The notes beneath the pieces were generated by a model that searched no databases, was not told the DNA's origin, and saw only the letters and a program-made list of their open reading frames with translations. Below, piece after piece: positions 7,672 to 16,638 of a stretch of 64,000 bases of DNA. Both the position numbers and the translations under genes were made by a program. The number at the start of each line of letters is the position of its first letter. Within the stretch, counting starts at the first letter, position 1. Origin of the DNA: JACCZR01 sp963844805 (GTDB lineage: Bacteria > Actinomycetota > Thermoleophilia > Solirubrobacterales > Thermoleophilaceae); assembly GCA_963844805.1 (NCBI GenBank), contig CAWJPU010000001.1:248001-312000 (forward strand), given 5' to 3'.

Positions 7672-8037
7672 CTACGGGTTCCACCTCACCCATCCGCCCT
7701 TGATGTCGTCGTAGATCAGCACCCCAGCCCTGGTCGTCGACGACGAATGCGCCCCACGCAGCTTTACCGCCATCGTGTAGTAGTCCGTTCTCTCCCAGGT
7801 CTCCTGGCTGCCCAGCAGCGGTTCCAGGAAGACCTCCTTGACGGCACAGCGAACGTGGTGCCGTGAGCGACGGCGGCAATACCGCACTCGGAACTGCAGC
7901 GCGTTCTCGCCCTCGGCATACGCGTTGAGGACCTGCTTCGCCTTGCGCACCGAAAGCGTGTGTGCCCCGGCGGCGGCGGGAAGAGCACAAGTGACCACCC
8001 ATACAGCGATCGTCAATAGGACCAAAGATCGCTTCAC
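7672..8037 (-). CDS. Small secreted protein, unknown function
   Basis: A 121-residue protein with a clear Sec signal peptide (VKRSLVLLTIAVWVVTCALPAAAGA). GGAGGG lies 4 nt before the GTG at 8037, which decides this start over longer in-frame options. The mature part is about 95 residues, basic and aromatic (RVRYCRRRSRHHVRCAV, TDYYTMAVKLRG), with two cysteines that could form a disulfide. No family was recognised; proteins of this shape are common as small exported actinobacterial proteins of unknown role. Confidence 0.7.
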   Translation of the reverse strand: MKRSLVLLTIAVWVVTCALPAAAGAHTLSVRKAKQVLNAYAEGENALQFRVRYCRRRSRHHVRCAVKEVFLEPLLGSQETWERTDYYTMAVKLRGAHSSSTTRAGVLIYDDIKGGWVRWNP

Positions 8038-8220
8038 GTTTCCCTCCGTGGATATATGTGACCGGCCTGGCGACGAGTCGGCGTCCCCATCGTGCGAGGT
8101 CATCGCGTCCGATGCGGGACCGCCACGACTATCTACTAGGTACTCGTGGATACCCGGAGCGGCCACGGGACAAAACCTCCCCACTGGGAGTTTCCTCGCC
8201 CGGGCCGGGCGAGCAGCGCG

Positions 8221-8625
8221 TTAGCCGGTGTGCGCCCCGTACTCCTCGTCGGTCACGTGGTCGCCCCAGGTGACGGGGCTGCCCGAGTCGTCGGCCTCCT
8301 GCATCGCGAGGTGGGTCATGAAGCGGTCGGGGGCGGCGCCATGCCAGTGGTCCTCGCCCGGCTCGAAGTAGACGCGGTCGCCGGGGCGGATCACCTCGAT
8401 CGGCCCGCCGCGGCGCTGGCACAGGCCGACGCCCTCGGTGACGAAGATCGTCTGGCCAAGCGGATGGGTGTGCCACGCCGTTCGGGCGCCGGGAGTGAAG
8501 TGGACGCTGGCGGCTGCCACCCGCGACGGCGGCGACGGGGCCGCGACGGTGTCGATGTAGACCGCCCCGGTGAACCAGTCGCCAGGGCCGGGTGTCGTCT
8601 CCTGGGAGCTCCGCGTGATCTGCAT
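8221..8625 (-). CDS. Cupin-domain protein
   Basis: A 134-residue single-domain cupin. Motif 1 reads ARTAWHTHPLGQTIFVTEG, with the metal ligands His-x-His and a later acidic residue. Motif 2 contains PGDRVYFEPGEDHWHG with the last His ligand. Similar small cupins bind Mn/Fe/Zn and include hydroxynitrile lyase-like and carboxymuconolactone-associated enzymes; the substrate is unknown here. The ATG at 8625 (MQITRSS) is preferred. It is monocistronic, flanked by unrelated genes. Confidence 0.85.
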   Translation of the reverse strand: MQITRSSQETTPGPGDWFTGAVYIDTVAAPSPPSRVAAASVHFTPGARTAWHTHPLGQTIFVTEGVGLCQRRGGPIEVIRPGDRVYFEPGEDHWHGAAPDRFMTHLAMQEADDSGSPVTWGDHVTDEEYGAHTG

Positions 8626-8783
8626 CCCCTCAGGATTACCCAGGCTCCGCGCCGGCTCTACCCTCGCGCCGCATGCCACACGTCTCGGTCAGCTCCTCCG
8701 CGCCCGTCGACCAGGTGTGGGCGCGCTCCTGGCCGGCCTGCGATCGCTGGCGGCCGAGTTCGGCTGAGGGGTACGTTGCCGCC

Positions 8784-9212
8784 ATGAGCGAAGGCGGCAC
8801 CCGCGGACTGCGGCCCCCCGGCGGCTACCCGCCGCCGACGGCGGCCACGCTGCCCGGCGGCACCGAGCTCGACCTCGTCGCGCTGGCCAAGGAGGTGTGC
8901 GCGAGGTACCGGGCGGAGTTCCCCGACGAGGCCGAGCGCTACGGCGACGCGGGCATCTCCTGGTGCGTGCACGACAACCAGCACATCCTGCGCTGGGCGG
9001 CGGTGACGCTCGACGACGAGCCCGGCTTCCACAAGGAGATCGGCTGGCTGGCCGGCGTGCTGGCGGCCCGGGACTTCCCGCTCTACCGCCTGGCCCGCGA
9101 CCTGGGCATCGCCGCGGAGGTCGTGGCCGAGCAGGGCCTCGGCGAGCCCGGCGCCGATCTGGCGGCCCGCCTGCGCTCCGGCGTTCCCGTCGTCGATCGC
9201 GCCGGCGCCTGA
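8784..9212 (+). CDS. Conserved-looking hypothetical protein
   Basis: A 142-residue soluble protein of unknown family, starting MSEGGTRGLRPPGGYPPPTA. It has a helical body with EVCARYRAEFPDEAERYG, a tryptophan/cysteine-containing stretch SWCVHDNQHILRWA and a C-terminal helix rich in Ala/Glu. Codon use (G/C at third positions) fits the neighbours, so it is likely a real gene. No signal peptide or membrane segment is visible, and its context gives no clue to function. Confidence 0.65.
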   Translation: MSEGGTRGLRPPGGYPPPTAATLPGGTELDLVALAKEVCARYRAEFPDEAERYGDAGISWCVHDNQHILRWAAVTLDDEPGFHKEIGWLAGVLAARDFPLYRLARDLGIAAEVVAEQGLGEPGADLAARLRSGVPVVDRAGA

Positions 9213-9221
9213 CCCCTCGGG

Positions 9222-9320
9222 TCAGGGCCGCGCGCAGACCACGTAGGGGGTGACCGGCGTCGAGTTGGTCGCGTCGTTGGTGAGCGTCTCCACCCTGATC
9301 GACCAGCCCGTCGGCCGCTG
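9222..9320 (-). pseudogene. Remnant C-terminus of a secreted protein
   Basis: In the 198-nt gap before the next gene, the minus strand encodes GWSIRVETLTNDATNST followed by PVTPYVVCARP and a stop. This resembles the last strand pair of extracytoplasmic proteins that end in a GW...N...V-x-Y-x-V-C-A pattern. Nothing credible precedes it, so it looks like the tail of a deleted gene. The evidence is compositional only. Confidence 0.35.
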
Positions 9321-9410
9321 TCCGACAGCGGACGGCTCCGGCCTGCCCTCCGCCAGTTCCTCCCGACCCGCGGGCCTTTTGCGGCCTACCGGGAGCAGTA
9401 GGGTCGTCCC

Positions 9411-9626
9411 ATGAAGCTGGAGGCCGACCGGCCCGGGGTGTTCACCGTGACGCTCACCTCGCACGAGCTCTCCGCCCTGCTCGCCGGCGCGCGCATGTCG
9501 CTGACCCTGATGGAGACGGATCCGGCGGGCGCGACCGAGCAGGCCAGGTCCGCCCTGCGACAGGTGCTGGACGATTTCGACCGCGAGCTCGCGAAGACCC
9601 GCGGAGGCGGCGGGGAGCCGGCCTAG
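9411..9626 (+). CDS. Small hypothetical protein (71 aa)
   Basis: A short soluble protein, probably one strand pair followed by two helices (TVTLTSHELSALLAGARMSL, then SALRQVLDDFDRELAK). Third-position G/C bias is strong and the amphipathic helical pattern supports a real small gene. No family was recognised. It is isolated between the remnant on the opposite strand and the convergent AhpD-like gene. Confidence 0.55.
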   Translation: MKLEADRPGVFTVTLTSHELSALLAGARMSLTLMETDPAGATEQARSALRQVLDDFDRELAKTRGGGGEPA

Positions 9627-9648
9627 GTTTCCGGCCCCCCGTCCCCGG

Positions 9649-10053
9649 TCAGACCGCGGCAGGCTCCGCCATCTGGGCGCGCACGTGCGCGGCGATGCGG
9701 TCGAACTCCTCGACGAACTCGTCGTAGTCGAACTGCATCGAGTTGAGGTAGGTGCTCCAGCCCATGGTGTTCTTGGCGATCAGCGACGCCTCGGTGATCT
9801 CGTCCTCGGTTGCGCCGAACAGGCGGGCGGCCTCGGTGTGGAAGTACGCGCAGTAGCGGCACCGCGTCGCACCCGAGACGGCGAGCCCGATCAACTCCTT
9901 GTACTTGTTGGGGATCGCGGTCTCGTCGGATAGCTGCAGGCTCTTGAAGCTGAGCCACTCCGACTCGATCAGGTAGTCGGGCACCTCCTGGAAGAACTTC
10001 GGAACCAGTCCGAGCGTCTCCTCGATGTCCCGATCGACGTCAGCCCTCGACAT
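9649..10053 (-). CDS. Carboxymuconolactone decarboxylase / AhpD-like protein
   Basis: A 134-residue all-helical protein of the CMD/AhpD superfamily. The redox signature C-x-x-C plus His is visible as CRYCAYFHTEAA in the middle of the protein, as in alkylhydroperoxidase AhpD. That implies thiol-dependent peroxide chemistry rather than lactone decarboxylation. AAGGAGGAGAC directly before the ATG at 10053 decides the start, well inside a longer open frame. It is monocistronic. The reducing partner is not visible nearby. Confidence 0.85.
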   Translation of the reverse strand: MSRADVDRDIEETLGLVPKFFQEVPDYLIESEWLSFKSLQLSDETAIPNKYKELIGLAVSGATRCRYCAYFHTEAARLFGATEDEITEASLIAKNTMGWSTYLNSMQFDYDEFVEEFDRIAAHVRAQMAEPAAV

Positions 10054-10199
10054 GTCTCCTCCTTGGGGCTTGATGGGCAGGATGCGGGCCGAAAGCCGAT
10101 CCGAGCCCGCAGCGCGAGTCGCTCCGCCGACCGTACCCCCGCGGCAGGGGGCCGCGCAAGGCAGGAGTCGAGGAAGCGCTTGGAGACGTCGGGGCAAGT

Positions 10200-10227
10200 G
10201 GTGACGGGGGCCGGAGCCCCCGCCACC
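10200..10227 (-). terminator. Hairpin terminator after the RTX-like gene
   Basis: CGGGGGC-CGGA-GCCCCCG forms a perfect 7-bp stem, extended by four further pairs across an A/C mismatch. It lies 14 nt beyond the stop of the leftward secreted repeat protein. There is no U tract, as is usual for GC-rich actinobacterial terminators. Confidence 0.6.
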
Positions 10228-10240
10228 AACCCTGCCGGAC

Positions 10241-11419
10241 CTACTTGCTGACGCGCTCGCAGTTCCGCCGAATCGCGTCAAAGGAATCCGCGCGGACGAA
10301 GTCCCTGCCCGATCCGCAGTTGACTCGGTCCCGCCGGCCGTCGCGTGCTCCGATGCGGTCGTTGCCCGAGTTCCCGGCGATCCGGTCTCGGCCGGACCCG
10401 CCGGATATGCGGTCCCCGCTCGGTCCTCCCGAGAGGATGTCGCCGCCGGAGTTGCCGCTTACCCGGTCCCGGCCTGAACCACCCGATACACGGTCGTTTC
10501 CGGACCCGCCCGACGCCCGGTCGCGTCCAGAGTCGCCGGCGACGCTGTCATTGCTCGAATCGCCGCTCAGGCGATCGTTGCCCGAGTTGCCTCGGATGCG
10601 GTCGCGATCGGAGTCTCCGTTGATCCGGTCGTTACCCGAGTCGCCCGAGAGGCAGTCCCGGTTCGCGCCGCCGTGGATCGTGTCGCCGCCGGCCAAGCCG
10701 CCGACCCTGTCGCCGCCGCTGCCACCCGCGAACGTGTCGGGGGCGTTGGTGAGCGTGAACAGGTTGGCGCAGCGGCCGGCCACCGGCACTGCGCTGATGC
10801 TGACCCTCCAGCCGTCGAGCCGGCCGACGTCCCCGTTCTCGTTGTCCAAGGCGAACAGACGCCACTGGCCGTTCGGGTTCGCTCCGTTGAACGCGGCGAG
10901 CGTCGTAGCGAAGGGCGGCCCGGGCGCCGCCGGGAACGGCTCGGTCGTGGACCCGTAGTTGGTCGGCTTGTAGCCGCCCGACGTGATCTGGCTGTCGTTG
11001 GGCAGCAGCGTGGGTGCGGCGTCGTCGAACGTGAGGAAGGCGTTGCTGACCGGGAAATTACCCCCCGCCTCCGACATCAGGATCAGTCGCTGACCGGCCG
11101 GCCCCACCAGCAGCAGGTCGACGTCCTCGGGGAACGAGTGCGTCAGCCGTATCCCGGCGGTCACCTTCGAGGTGTTCCCGTAGAGCCCGGACGCGTCGAC
11201 GCCGGAGGGGTAGGGCTGCCCGAGCCCGCTGGAGGCACCGGGCTGGCCCTCGGGGATCAACACGGACGACGTGTTCGTGAAGTCCCCGCCGCTGGGGTTG
11301 AAGACGGCCCCGGAGGCAGTGGATGCCGACCCCGCGCCCACCGCCGCGACCGCCAGGGCGCAGATGGCCGCCCTCCTCAAGCGTCCTTTGTCGCGGGTAC
11401 ACCGGTGGTGAGCTGGCAT
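10241..11419 (-). CDS. Secreted P-domain-like protein with C-terminal RTX-like nonapeptide repeats
   Basis: A 392-residue exported protein. After a basic N-region, a signal peptide ends near ASTASGA. Residues about 40-210 resemble the proprotein-convertase P-domain/subtilisin-like C-terminal beta-sandwich (VTAGIRLTHSFPEDVDLLLVGPAG, NGQWRLFALDNENGDVGRLDGW). Residues about 230-375 are some seventeen tandem units of the form GGSGxDR-x, related to calcium-binding RTX repeats but rich in Ser, Arg and Asn. The tail has two cysteines. It is probably a Ca-dependent extracellular protein; no catalytic domain is present. A strong hairpin follows the gene. Confidence 0.85.
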   Translation of the reverse strand: MPAHHRCTRDKGRLRRAAICALAVAAVGAGSASTASGAVFNPSGGDFTNTSSVLIPEGQPGASSGLGQPYPSGVDASGLYGNTSKVTAGIRLTHSFPEDVDLLLVGPAGQRLILMSEAGGNFPVSNAFLTFDDAAPTLLPNDSQITSGGYKPTNYGSTTEPFPAAPGPPFATTLAAFNGANPNGQWRLFALDNENGDVGRLDGWRVSISAVPVAGRCANLFTLTNAPDTFAGGSGGDRVGGLAGGDTIHGGANRDCLSGDSGNDRINGDSDRDRIRGNSGNDRLSGDSSNDSVAGDSGRDRASGGSGNDRVSGGSGRDRVSGNSGGDILSGGPSGDRISGGSGRDRIAGNSGNDRIGARDGRRDRVNCGSGRDFVRADSFDAIRRNCERVSK

Positions 11420-11569
11420 GGAACTACCTCCTCAGGGCGTCGGTACCTACCCGCGACACTGACCGACCCTGACCCGAAAAGTCAAGCCCCAACCGACAGG
11501 GGCTAGGGAGTGCCACTAATCGAGGGTAAGGCGGACTCGACGGGCGGCCCACCAGGGGCGTGACGCCGC

Positions 11570-11586
11570 AGGGGGCCCAGCCCCCT
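11570..11586 (-). terminator. Hairpin terminator of the glnB-amtB transcript
   Basis: AGGGGGC-CCA-GCCCCCT is a perfect 7-bp stem with a 3-nt loop, overlapping the stop of the small gene after amtB. It has no U tract but is well placed to end the leftward nitrogen operon. Confidence 0.55.
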
Positions 11587-11752
11587 AGGGGGCGGCTTCG
11601 TTGCGCTCGCGCCTGTGCTGGCGGTGCTTGCCGTAGGTCCGCGCTCCGCGGACCCCCAGCCGGACGTTGCGGCTGCGGCGCCACGCCCGCCAAGCCACGA
11701 CGAGCCCGCCGGGGATGGTTATGGCGCCGATTACCGGGATGACGATCTTCAT
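11585..11752 (-). CDS. Small membrane protein downstream of amtB (55 aa)
   Basis: A short open frame, MKIVIPVIGAITIPGGLVVA followed by a strongly basic tail (WRAWRRSRNVRLGVRG ... KHRQHRRERNEAAP). It lies 20 nt after the amtB stop and just before the terminator hairpin. One hydrophobic segment plus a positive tail gives a single-pass inner-membrane topology. No family was recognised and the ribosome-binding site is weak. It could be a small accessory of the ammonium transporter, or chance coding. Confidence 0.45.
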   Translation of the reverse strand: MKIVIPVIGAITIPGGLVVAWRAWRRSRNVRLGVRGARTYGKHRQHRRERNEAAP

Positions 11753-11772
11753 GAGCCCACAACTACCACCGA

Positions 11773-13059
11773 TCAGGCCGGATCCGCCACCGGCGCCGGC
11801 TCGTCGCCTCGGGTCTCGGTCGAGACCAGGATCGCGCCCTCGCCGGTGACGTAGGCCTCCTCGCCGTGTTGCGTGACGTCCAGGCCGACGGCCTCCTGAC
11901 GGGCCGGCACCCGCAGCGGCATCACCAGGCCGATCAGCTTGAGCAGCAGGAACGTCATGCCGAACGCGTAGACCGGCGCGGCCACCGCGGCCAGCACCTG
12001 GTCGAGCAGCTGCGAGGCGTTGCCGTACAGCAGCCCGTCCGACAGCCCGTTCCACGACTTCTCGGCGAAGAACCCGATGAACAGGATGCCGGTGAAGCCC
12101 GCCAGGCCGTGGGCGGCCAGCACGTCGAGGGTCTCGTCCACGCGCGTGCGCGGGCGGTAGGCGATCAGCGCGTAGCACGGCACCGCGCCCGCCGCGCCGA
12201 GCGCCAGCGCCCACCCAGGCGAGACGAAGCCGCCCGCGGGGGTGATGAGCACGCAGCCGACGATGATCGCCGTCGCCGCGCCGATCGCCGTGACCGTGCG
12301 GCCCCGGATGAGGTCGAGCACGAACCAGGTGACCAGCGCGGCGGCCGGGCACAGCAGCGTGTTCGTGAACGCCAGCACGCTGTTCTGGCCCGTGCCGAAG
12401 CCGCTGCCGCCGTTGAAGCCGAACCAGCCGAACCACAGCAGGCCCGCGCCCAGCAGCACGTACACGGCGTTGTGGGGCAGCAGCGCCAAGCGCCCGTAGT
12501 CCTTGCGCGCCCCGACCACGAGCGCCGCCGCCAGCGCCGAGAAGCCCGAGGCCATCTCCACCGCCACGCCGCCGGCGAAGTCCAGCGTGCCGCCGTTGAA
12601 CAGCCAGCCGGGACCGAAGGCCCAGTGGGCGAGGACGGCGTAGACCAGCACCGACCACAGCGCGGCGAAGAGCATGAAGGCGCCGAAGCGCATCCGCTCC
12701 ACCACGGCGCCCGAGATCAGCGCGACGGTGATGATGCAGAAGGTCCCCTGGAAGGCGAAGAACAGCAGGTGCGGGATCGTCGAATCAGGGCGCGGCGCGA
12801 ACGTGACGTCGTGCAGGAAGGCGTAGTCGAACCCTCCGATGATCTCGTTGGCGTCGCCGAAGGCGAACGAGTAGCCGATCGCCGTCCACGTGACCGCCGC
12901 GATCGCGATCGCGGCGATGCACATCATGAACGTGTTGAGGGTGTTCTTCCCGCGCACGAGGCCCGCGTAGAACAGGCCCAGCGCCGGCGTCATCATCAGC
13001 ACCAGCGCAGTGGCGGCCAGCATCCATGCCGTGTCCCCGGTGTCGATGCCCTTGATCAC
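11773..13059 (-). CDS. amtB: Ammonium transporter, Amt/MEP family
   Basis: A 428-residue, eleven-helix ammonium channel. Family landmarks include LGLFYAGLVRGKN in helix 1, NGGTLDFAGG, FGWFGFNGGSG and the C-terminal AAHGLAGFTGILFIG with the second pore histidine. The first twin-His position, normally in DFAGGTVVHI, reads DFAGGVAVEMASG here, so Glu replaces His. This change is known from some fungal Mep proteins and alters conduction. The C-terminal cytoplasmic tail includes GLDVTQHGEEAY, the usual P-II docking region. The start overlaps the glnB stop (ATGA), so glnB and amtB are translationally coupled; glnB comes first, the reverse of the usual glnK-amtB wording but common in actinobacteria. 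Confidence 0.95.
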   Translation of the reverse strand: MIKGIDTGDTAWMLAATALVLMMTPALGLFYAGLVRGKNTLNTFMMCIAAIAIAAVTWTAIGYSFAFGDANEIIGGFDYAFLHDVTFAPRPDSTIPHLLFFAFQGTFCIITVALISGAVVERMRFGAFMLFAALWSVLVYAVLAHWAFGPGWLFNGGTLDFAGGVAVEMASGFSALAAALVVGARKDYGRLALLPHNAVYVLLGAGLLWFGWFGFNGGSGFGTGQNSVLAFTNTLLCPAAALVTWFVLDLIRGRTVTAIGAATAIIVGCVLITPAGGFVSPGWALALGAAGAVPCYALIAYRPRTRVDETLDVLAAHGLAGFTGILFIGFFAEKSWNGLSDGLLYGNASQLLDQVLAAVAAPVYAFGMTFLLLKLIGLVMPLRVPARQEAVGLDVTQHGEEAYVTGEGAILVSTETRGDEPAPVADPA

Positions 13060-13409
13060 GAGGCCACCGGGGTCACGGCCCCCTCTTCGGTGTCGCCGGT
13101 CCGGATGCGGATGGCCCGCTCGAGCGGAAGGACGAAGATCTTGCCGTCGCCCACCTCGCCGGTGCGCGCGCCCTCCACCACGGCCTCGATCGTGGGCTCC
13201 ACGAACGGCTCGGAGACCGCGATCTCGAAGCGGACCTTCTCCGCCAGGCCCATCTGCACCGTGGTGCCGCGGTAGGTCTCGACCCGGTCGAGCTCCCCTC
13301 CGTGGCCCTGCACCCGGCTCATCGAGACCCCCCGCACCTCGGCGCGGTAGAGCGCCTCGAGGACGTCATTGGCCTTCTCGGGCCGCACTATCCCGATCAC
13401 GAGCTTCAC
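13056..13409 (-). CDS. glnB: P-II nitrogen regulatory protein
   Basis: A 117-residue P-II signal protein that senses 2-oxoglutarate/ATP and controls the adjacent AmtB. It starts at GTG 13409 (VKLVIGIVRPEK), because GGGAGGG is 10 nt upstream of it but touches the ATG at 13418. The B-loop is RTGEVGDGKIFVLP. In the T-loop the usual YRGAEY reads YRGTTV, so the Tyr51 that is uridylylated or adenylylated in other P-II proteins is Val, and covalent modification at that site is not possible. It is the first gene of the leftward operon, divergent from glutamine synthetase with a shared 195-nt regulatory region. Confidence 0.95.
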   Translation of the reverse strand: MKLVIGIVRPEKANDVLEALYRAEVRGVSMSRVQGHGGELDRVETYRGTTVQMGLAEKVRFEIAVSEPFVEPTIEAVVEGARTGEVGDGKIFVLPLERAIRIRTGDTEEGAVTPVAS

Positions 13410-13500
13410 TTTCCGCATCCCTCCCAGGGTTGGCAGCGGCGCGAGGCTACTCGACCCCGGGGCGAAAGGGCTCAGCGGAATCTTTGGACACGCGGACAAG

Positions 13501-13583
13501 AGCGCGCCCGAGCAATCGACACTAGGCTGAGGGCCGTTTACAGATCCACGTCCCTCAGCGCGCCCGCCTACACAGGGCGCGCT
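13501..13583 (+). promoter_or_regulatory. Structured leader before glutamine synthetase III
   Basis: Three elements can pair in competing ways. GCTGAGGG (13526-13533) pairs with CCCTCAGC (13552-13559). AGCGCGCCC (13557-13565) pairs with GGGCGCGCT (13575-13583). A second identical AGCGCGCCC at 13501-13509 could pair with the same GGGCGCGCT. The first two stems share bases 13557-13559, so they exclude each other. AAAGG at 13590-13594 is the ribosome site for ATG 13605. A TAGGCT at 13524 may be a -10 element, in which case the distal copy is not transcribed. A role in attenuation is an inference. Confidence 0.5.
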
Positions 13584-13604
13584 CTACGTAAAGGCTCGGC
13601 ACAC

Positions 13605-15751
<2,147 letters not shown>

Positions 15752-15779
15752 CGACGTCGAATCGCGGACTGGTAGCCGG

Positions 15780-15803
15780 GCCGGGCGCTGGCGAGCGCCC
15801 GGC
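15780..15803 (+). terminator. Hairpin terminator after glutamine synthetase
   Basis: GCCGGGCGCT-GGCG-AGCGCCCGGC is a perfect 10-bp stem with a 4-nt loop, 29 nt after the glutamine synthetase stop and before the next gene's GTG. There is no U tract. Confidence 0.65.
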
Positions 15804-15824
15804 CTCCGCGCTAGATTTGGCGCT

Positions 15825-16437
15825 GTGAGCCAGCGTCGGTCCGACATGCTCAAGGCCTCGCCGCGGATGTTCGAGCGGGACTGGCTGGACCGGCTCTCAC
15901 GCGTGCACCCGTCGTCCCGCTGGTCATCTTCATCCCGGCCATCGCGGTCGCTGTTCGCGCTGGGCCAGGAGGGCGTGCCGCCGCTCGAGGTGGCGGCCTG
16001 GATCGTGGGGGGCTACCTGTTCTGGACGCTCACCGAGTACTGGATGCACCGGGTGGTCTTCCACTTCGAGCCCGAGGAGGGCATCGGGGCGAAGCTGCAC
16101 TGGATCATCCACGGCGTGCATCACGACCACCCCAACGACCCGCTGCGGCTGGTCATGCCGCCGTCGGTCAGCGTGCCGCTGGCGAGCCTGTTCTGCGCGG
16201 CCTTCGTCCTGATCCTGGGCTCGACGGGCTGGCTGCTCGGGGTCGGGCTTCCTGATGGGCTACCTGATCTACGACATGACGCACTTCTACGTGCACCACC
16301 ACAAGCCCAAGACCCGGGCGGGCAAGCTCCTGCGCGAGCTGCACATGCGTCACCACTTCCAGGACCACACGCGCGGCTTCGGAGTCAGCGCGCCGTTCTG
16401 GGACTACGTCTTCCGCACCCCCCTCAAGCGCCGCTAG
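15825..16437 (+). CDS. Fatty acid hydroxylase-superfamily membrane protein (frameshifted)
   Basis: An approximately 204-residue membrane protein of the sterol desaturase/fatty acid 2-hydroxylase superfamily, using a di-iron centre held by histidine boxes. Visible boxes are EYWMHRVVFH, WIIHGVHHDHPND, MTHFYVHHH and LHMRHHFQDHTRGFG. Three reading problems occur. Around 15912-15946 the correct frame (VVPLVIFIPAIAVA) is displaced, then restored by net loss of three bases. At 16245-16247 an extra G breaks LLGVG/FLMGYLIYD. With these corrected the protein is intact to RTPLKRR. Start GTG 15825; ATG 15846 is an alternative. It probably hydroxylates membrane lipids or ceramide-like chains; the substrate is unknown. 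Confidence 0.75.
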
Positions 16438-16468
16438 CGGCGCGGGCGGGCCGGCGCCGCGCGCCGGC
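16428..16468 (+). terminator. Tandem hairpins between hydroxylase gene and tRNA-Leu
   Basis: Two perfect GC hairpins lie between the convergent hydroxylase gene and tRNA-Leu. GCGCCGC-TA-GCGGCGC (16428-16443) overlaps the hydroxylase stop codon. GCCGGCGC-CGC-GCGCCGGC (16450-16468) follows immediately. They could end transcription from both sides. Confidence 0.55.
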
Positions 16469-16470
16469 TA

Positions 16471-16554
16471 TGCGGATGAGAGGACTCGAACCTCCACGTC
16501 CCGAAGGACACAGGCACCTGAAGCCTGCGCGTCTGCCAATTCCGCCACATCCGC
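16471..16554 (-). tRNA. tRNA-Leu (CAG)
   Basis: An 84-nt class II tRNA on the minus strand. The acceptor GCGGATG pairs with CATCCGC, discriminator A. The anticodon stem CAGGC/GCCTG encloses TTCAGGT with anticodon CAG. The long variable arm is typical of Leu, and GGTTCGAGTCC forms the T arm. CCA is not encoded. Confidence 0.95.
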
Positions 16555-16638
16555 GGGCGTTCGCGAGGATAGCCACGAGCGGTTAGGCCCCGTCCCGCTC
16601 CGGGGGCGGCACGCTCGTCCCGGGCTTACCCTTGGACC

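Noticed and set aside
11866..13275. Long open frame on the plus strand opposite amtB/glnB
   Set aside because: It is the antisense of well-conserved amtB and glnB. Its product is a low-complexity Arg/His/Gln-rich sequence typical of reading GC-rich genes in the wrong frame.
13302..13604. N-terminal extension of glutamine synthetase into glnB
   Set aside because: It lies antisense to glnB; the ATG at 13605 with AAAGG upstream matches the family start.
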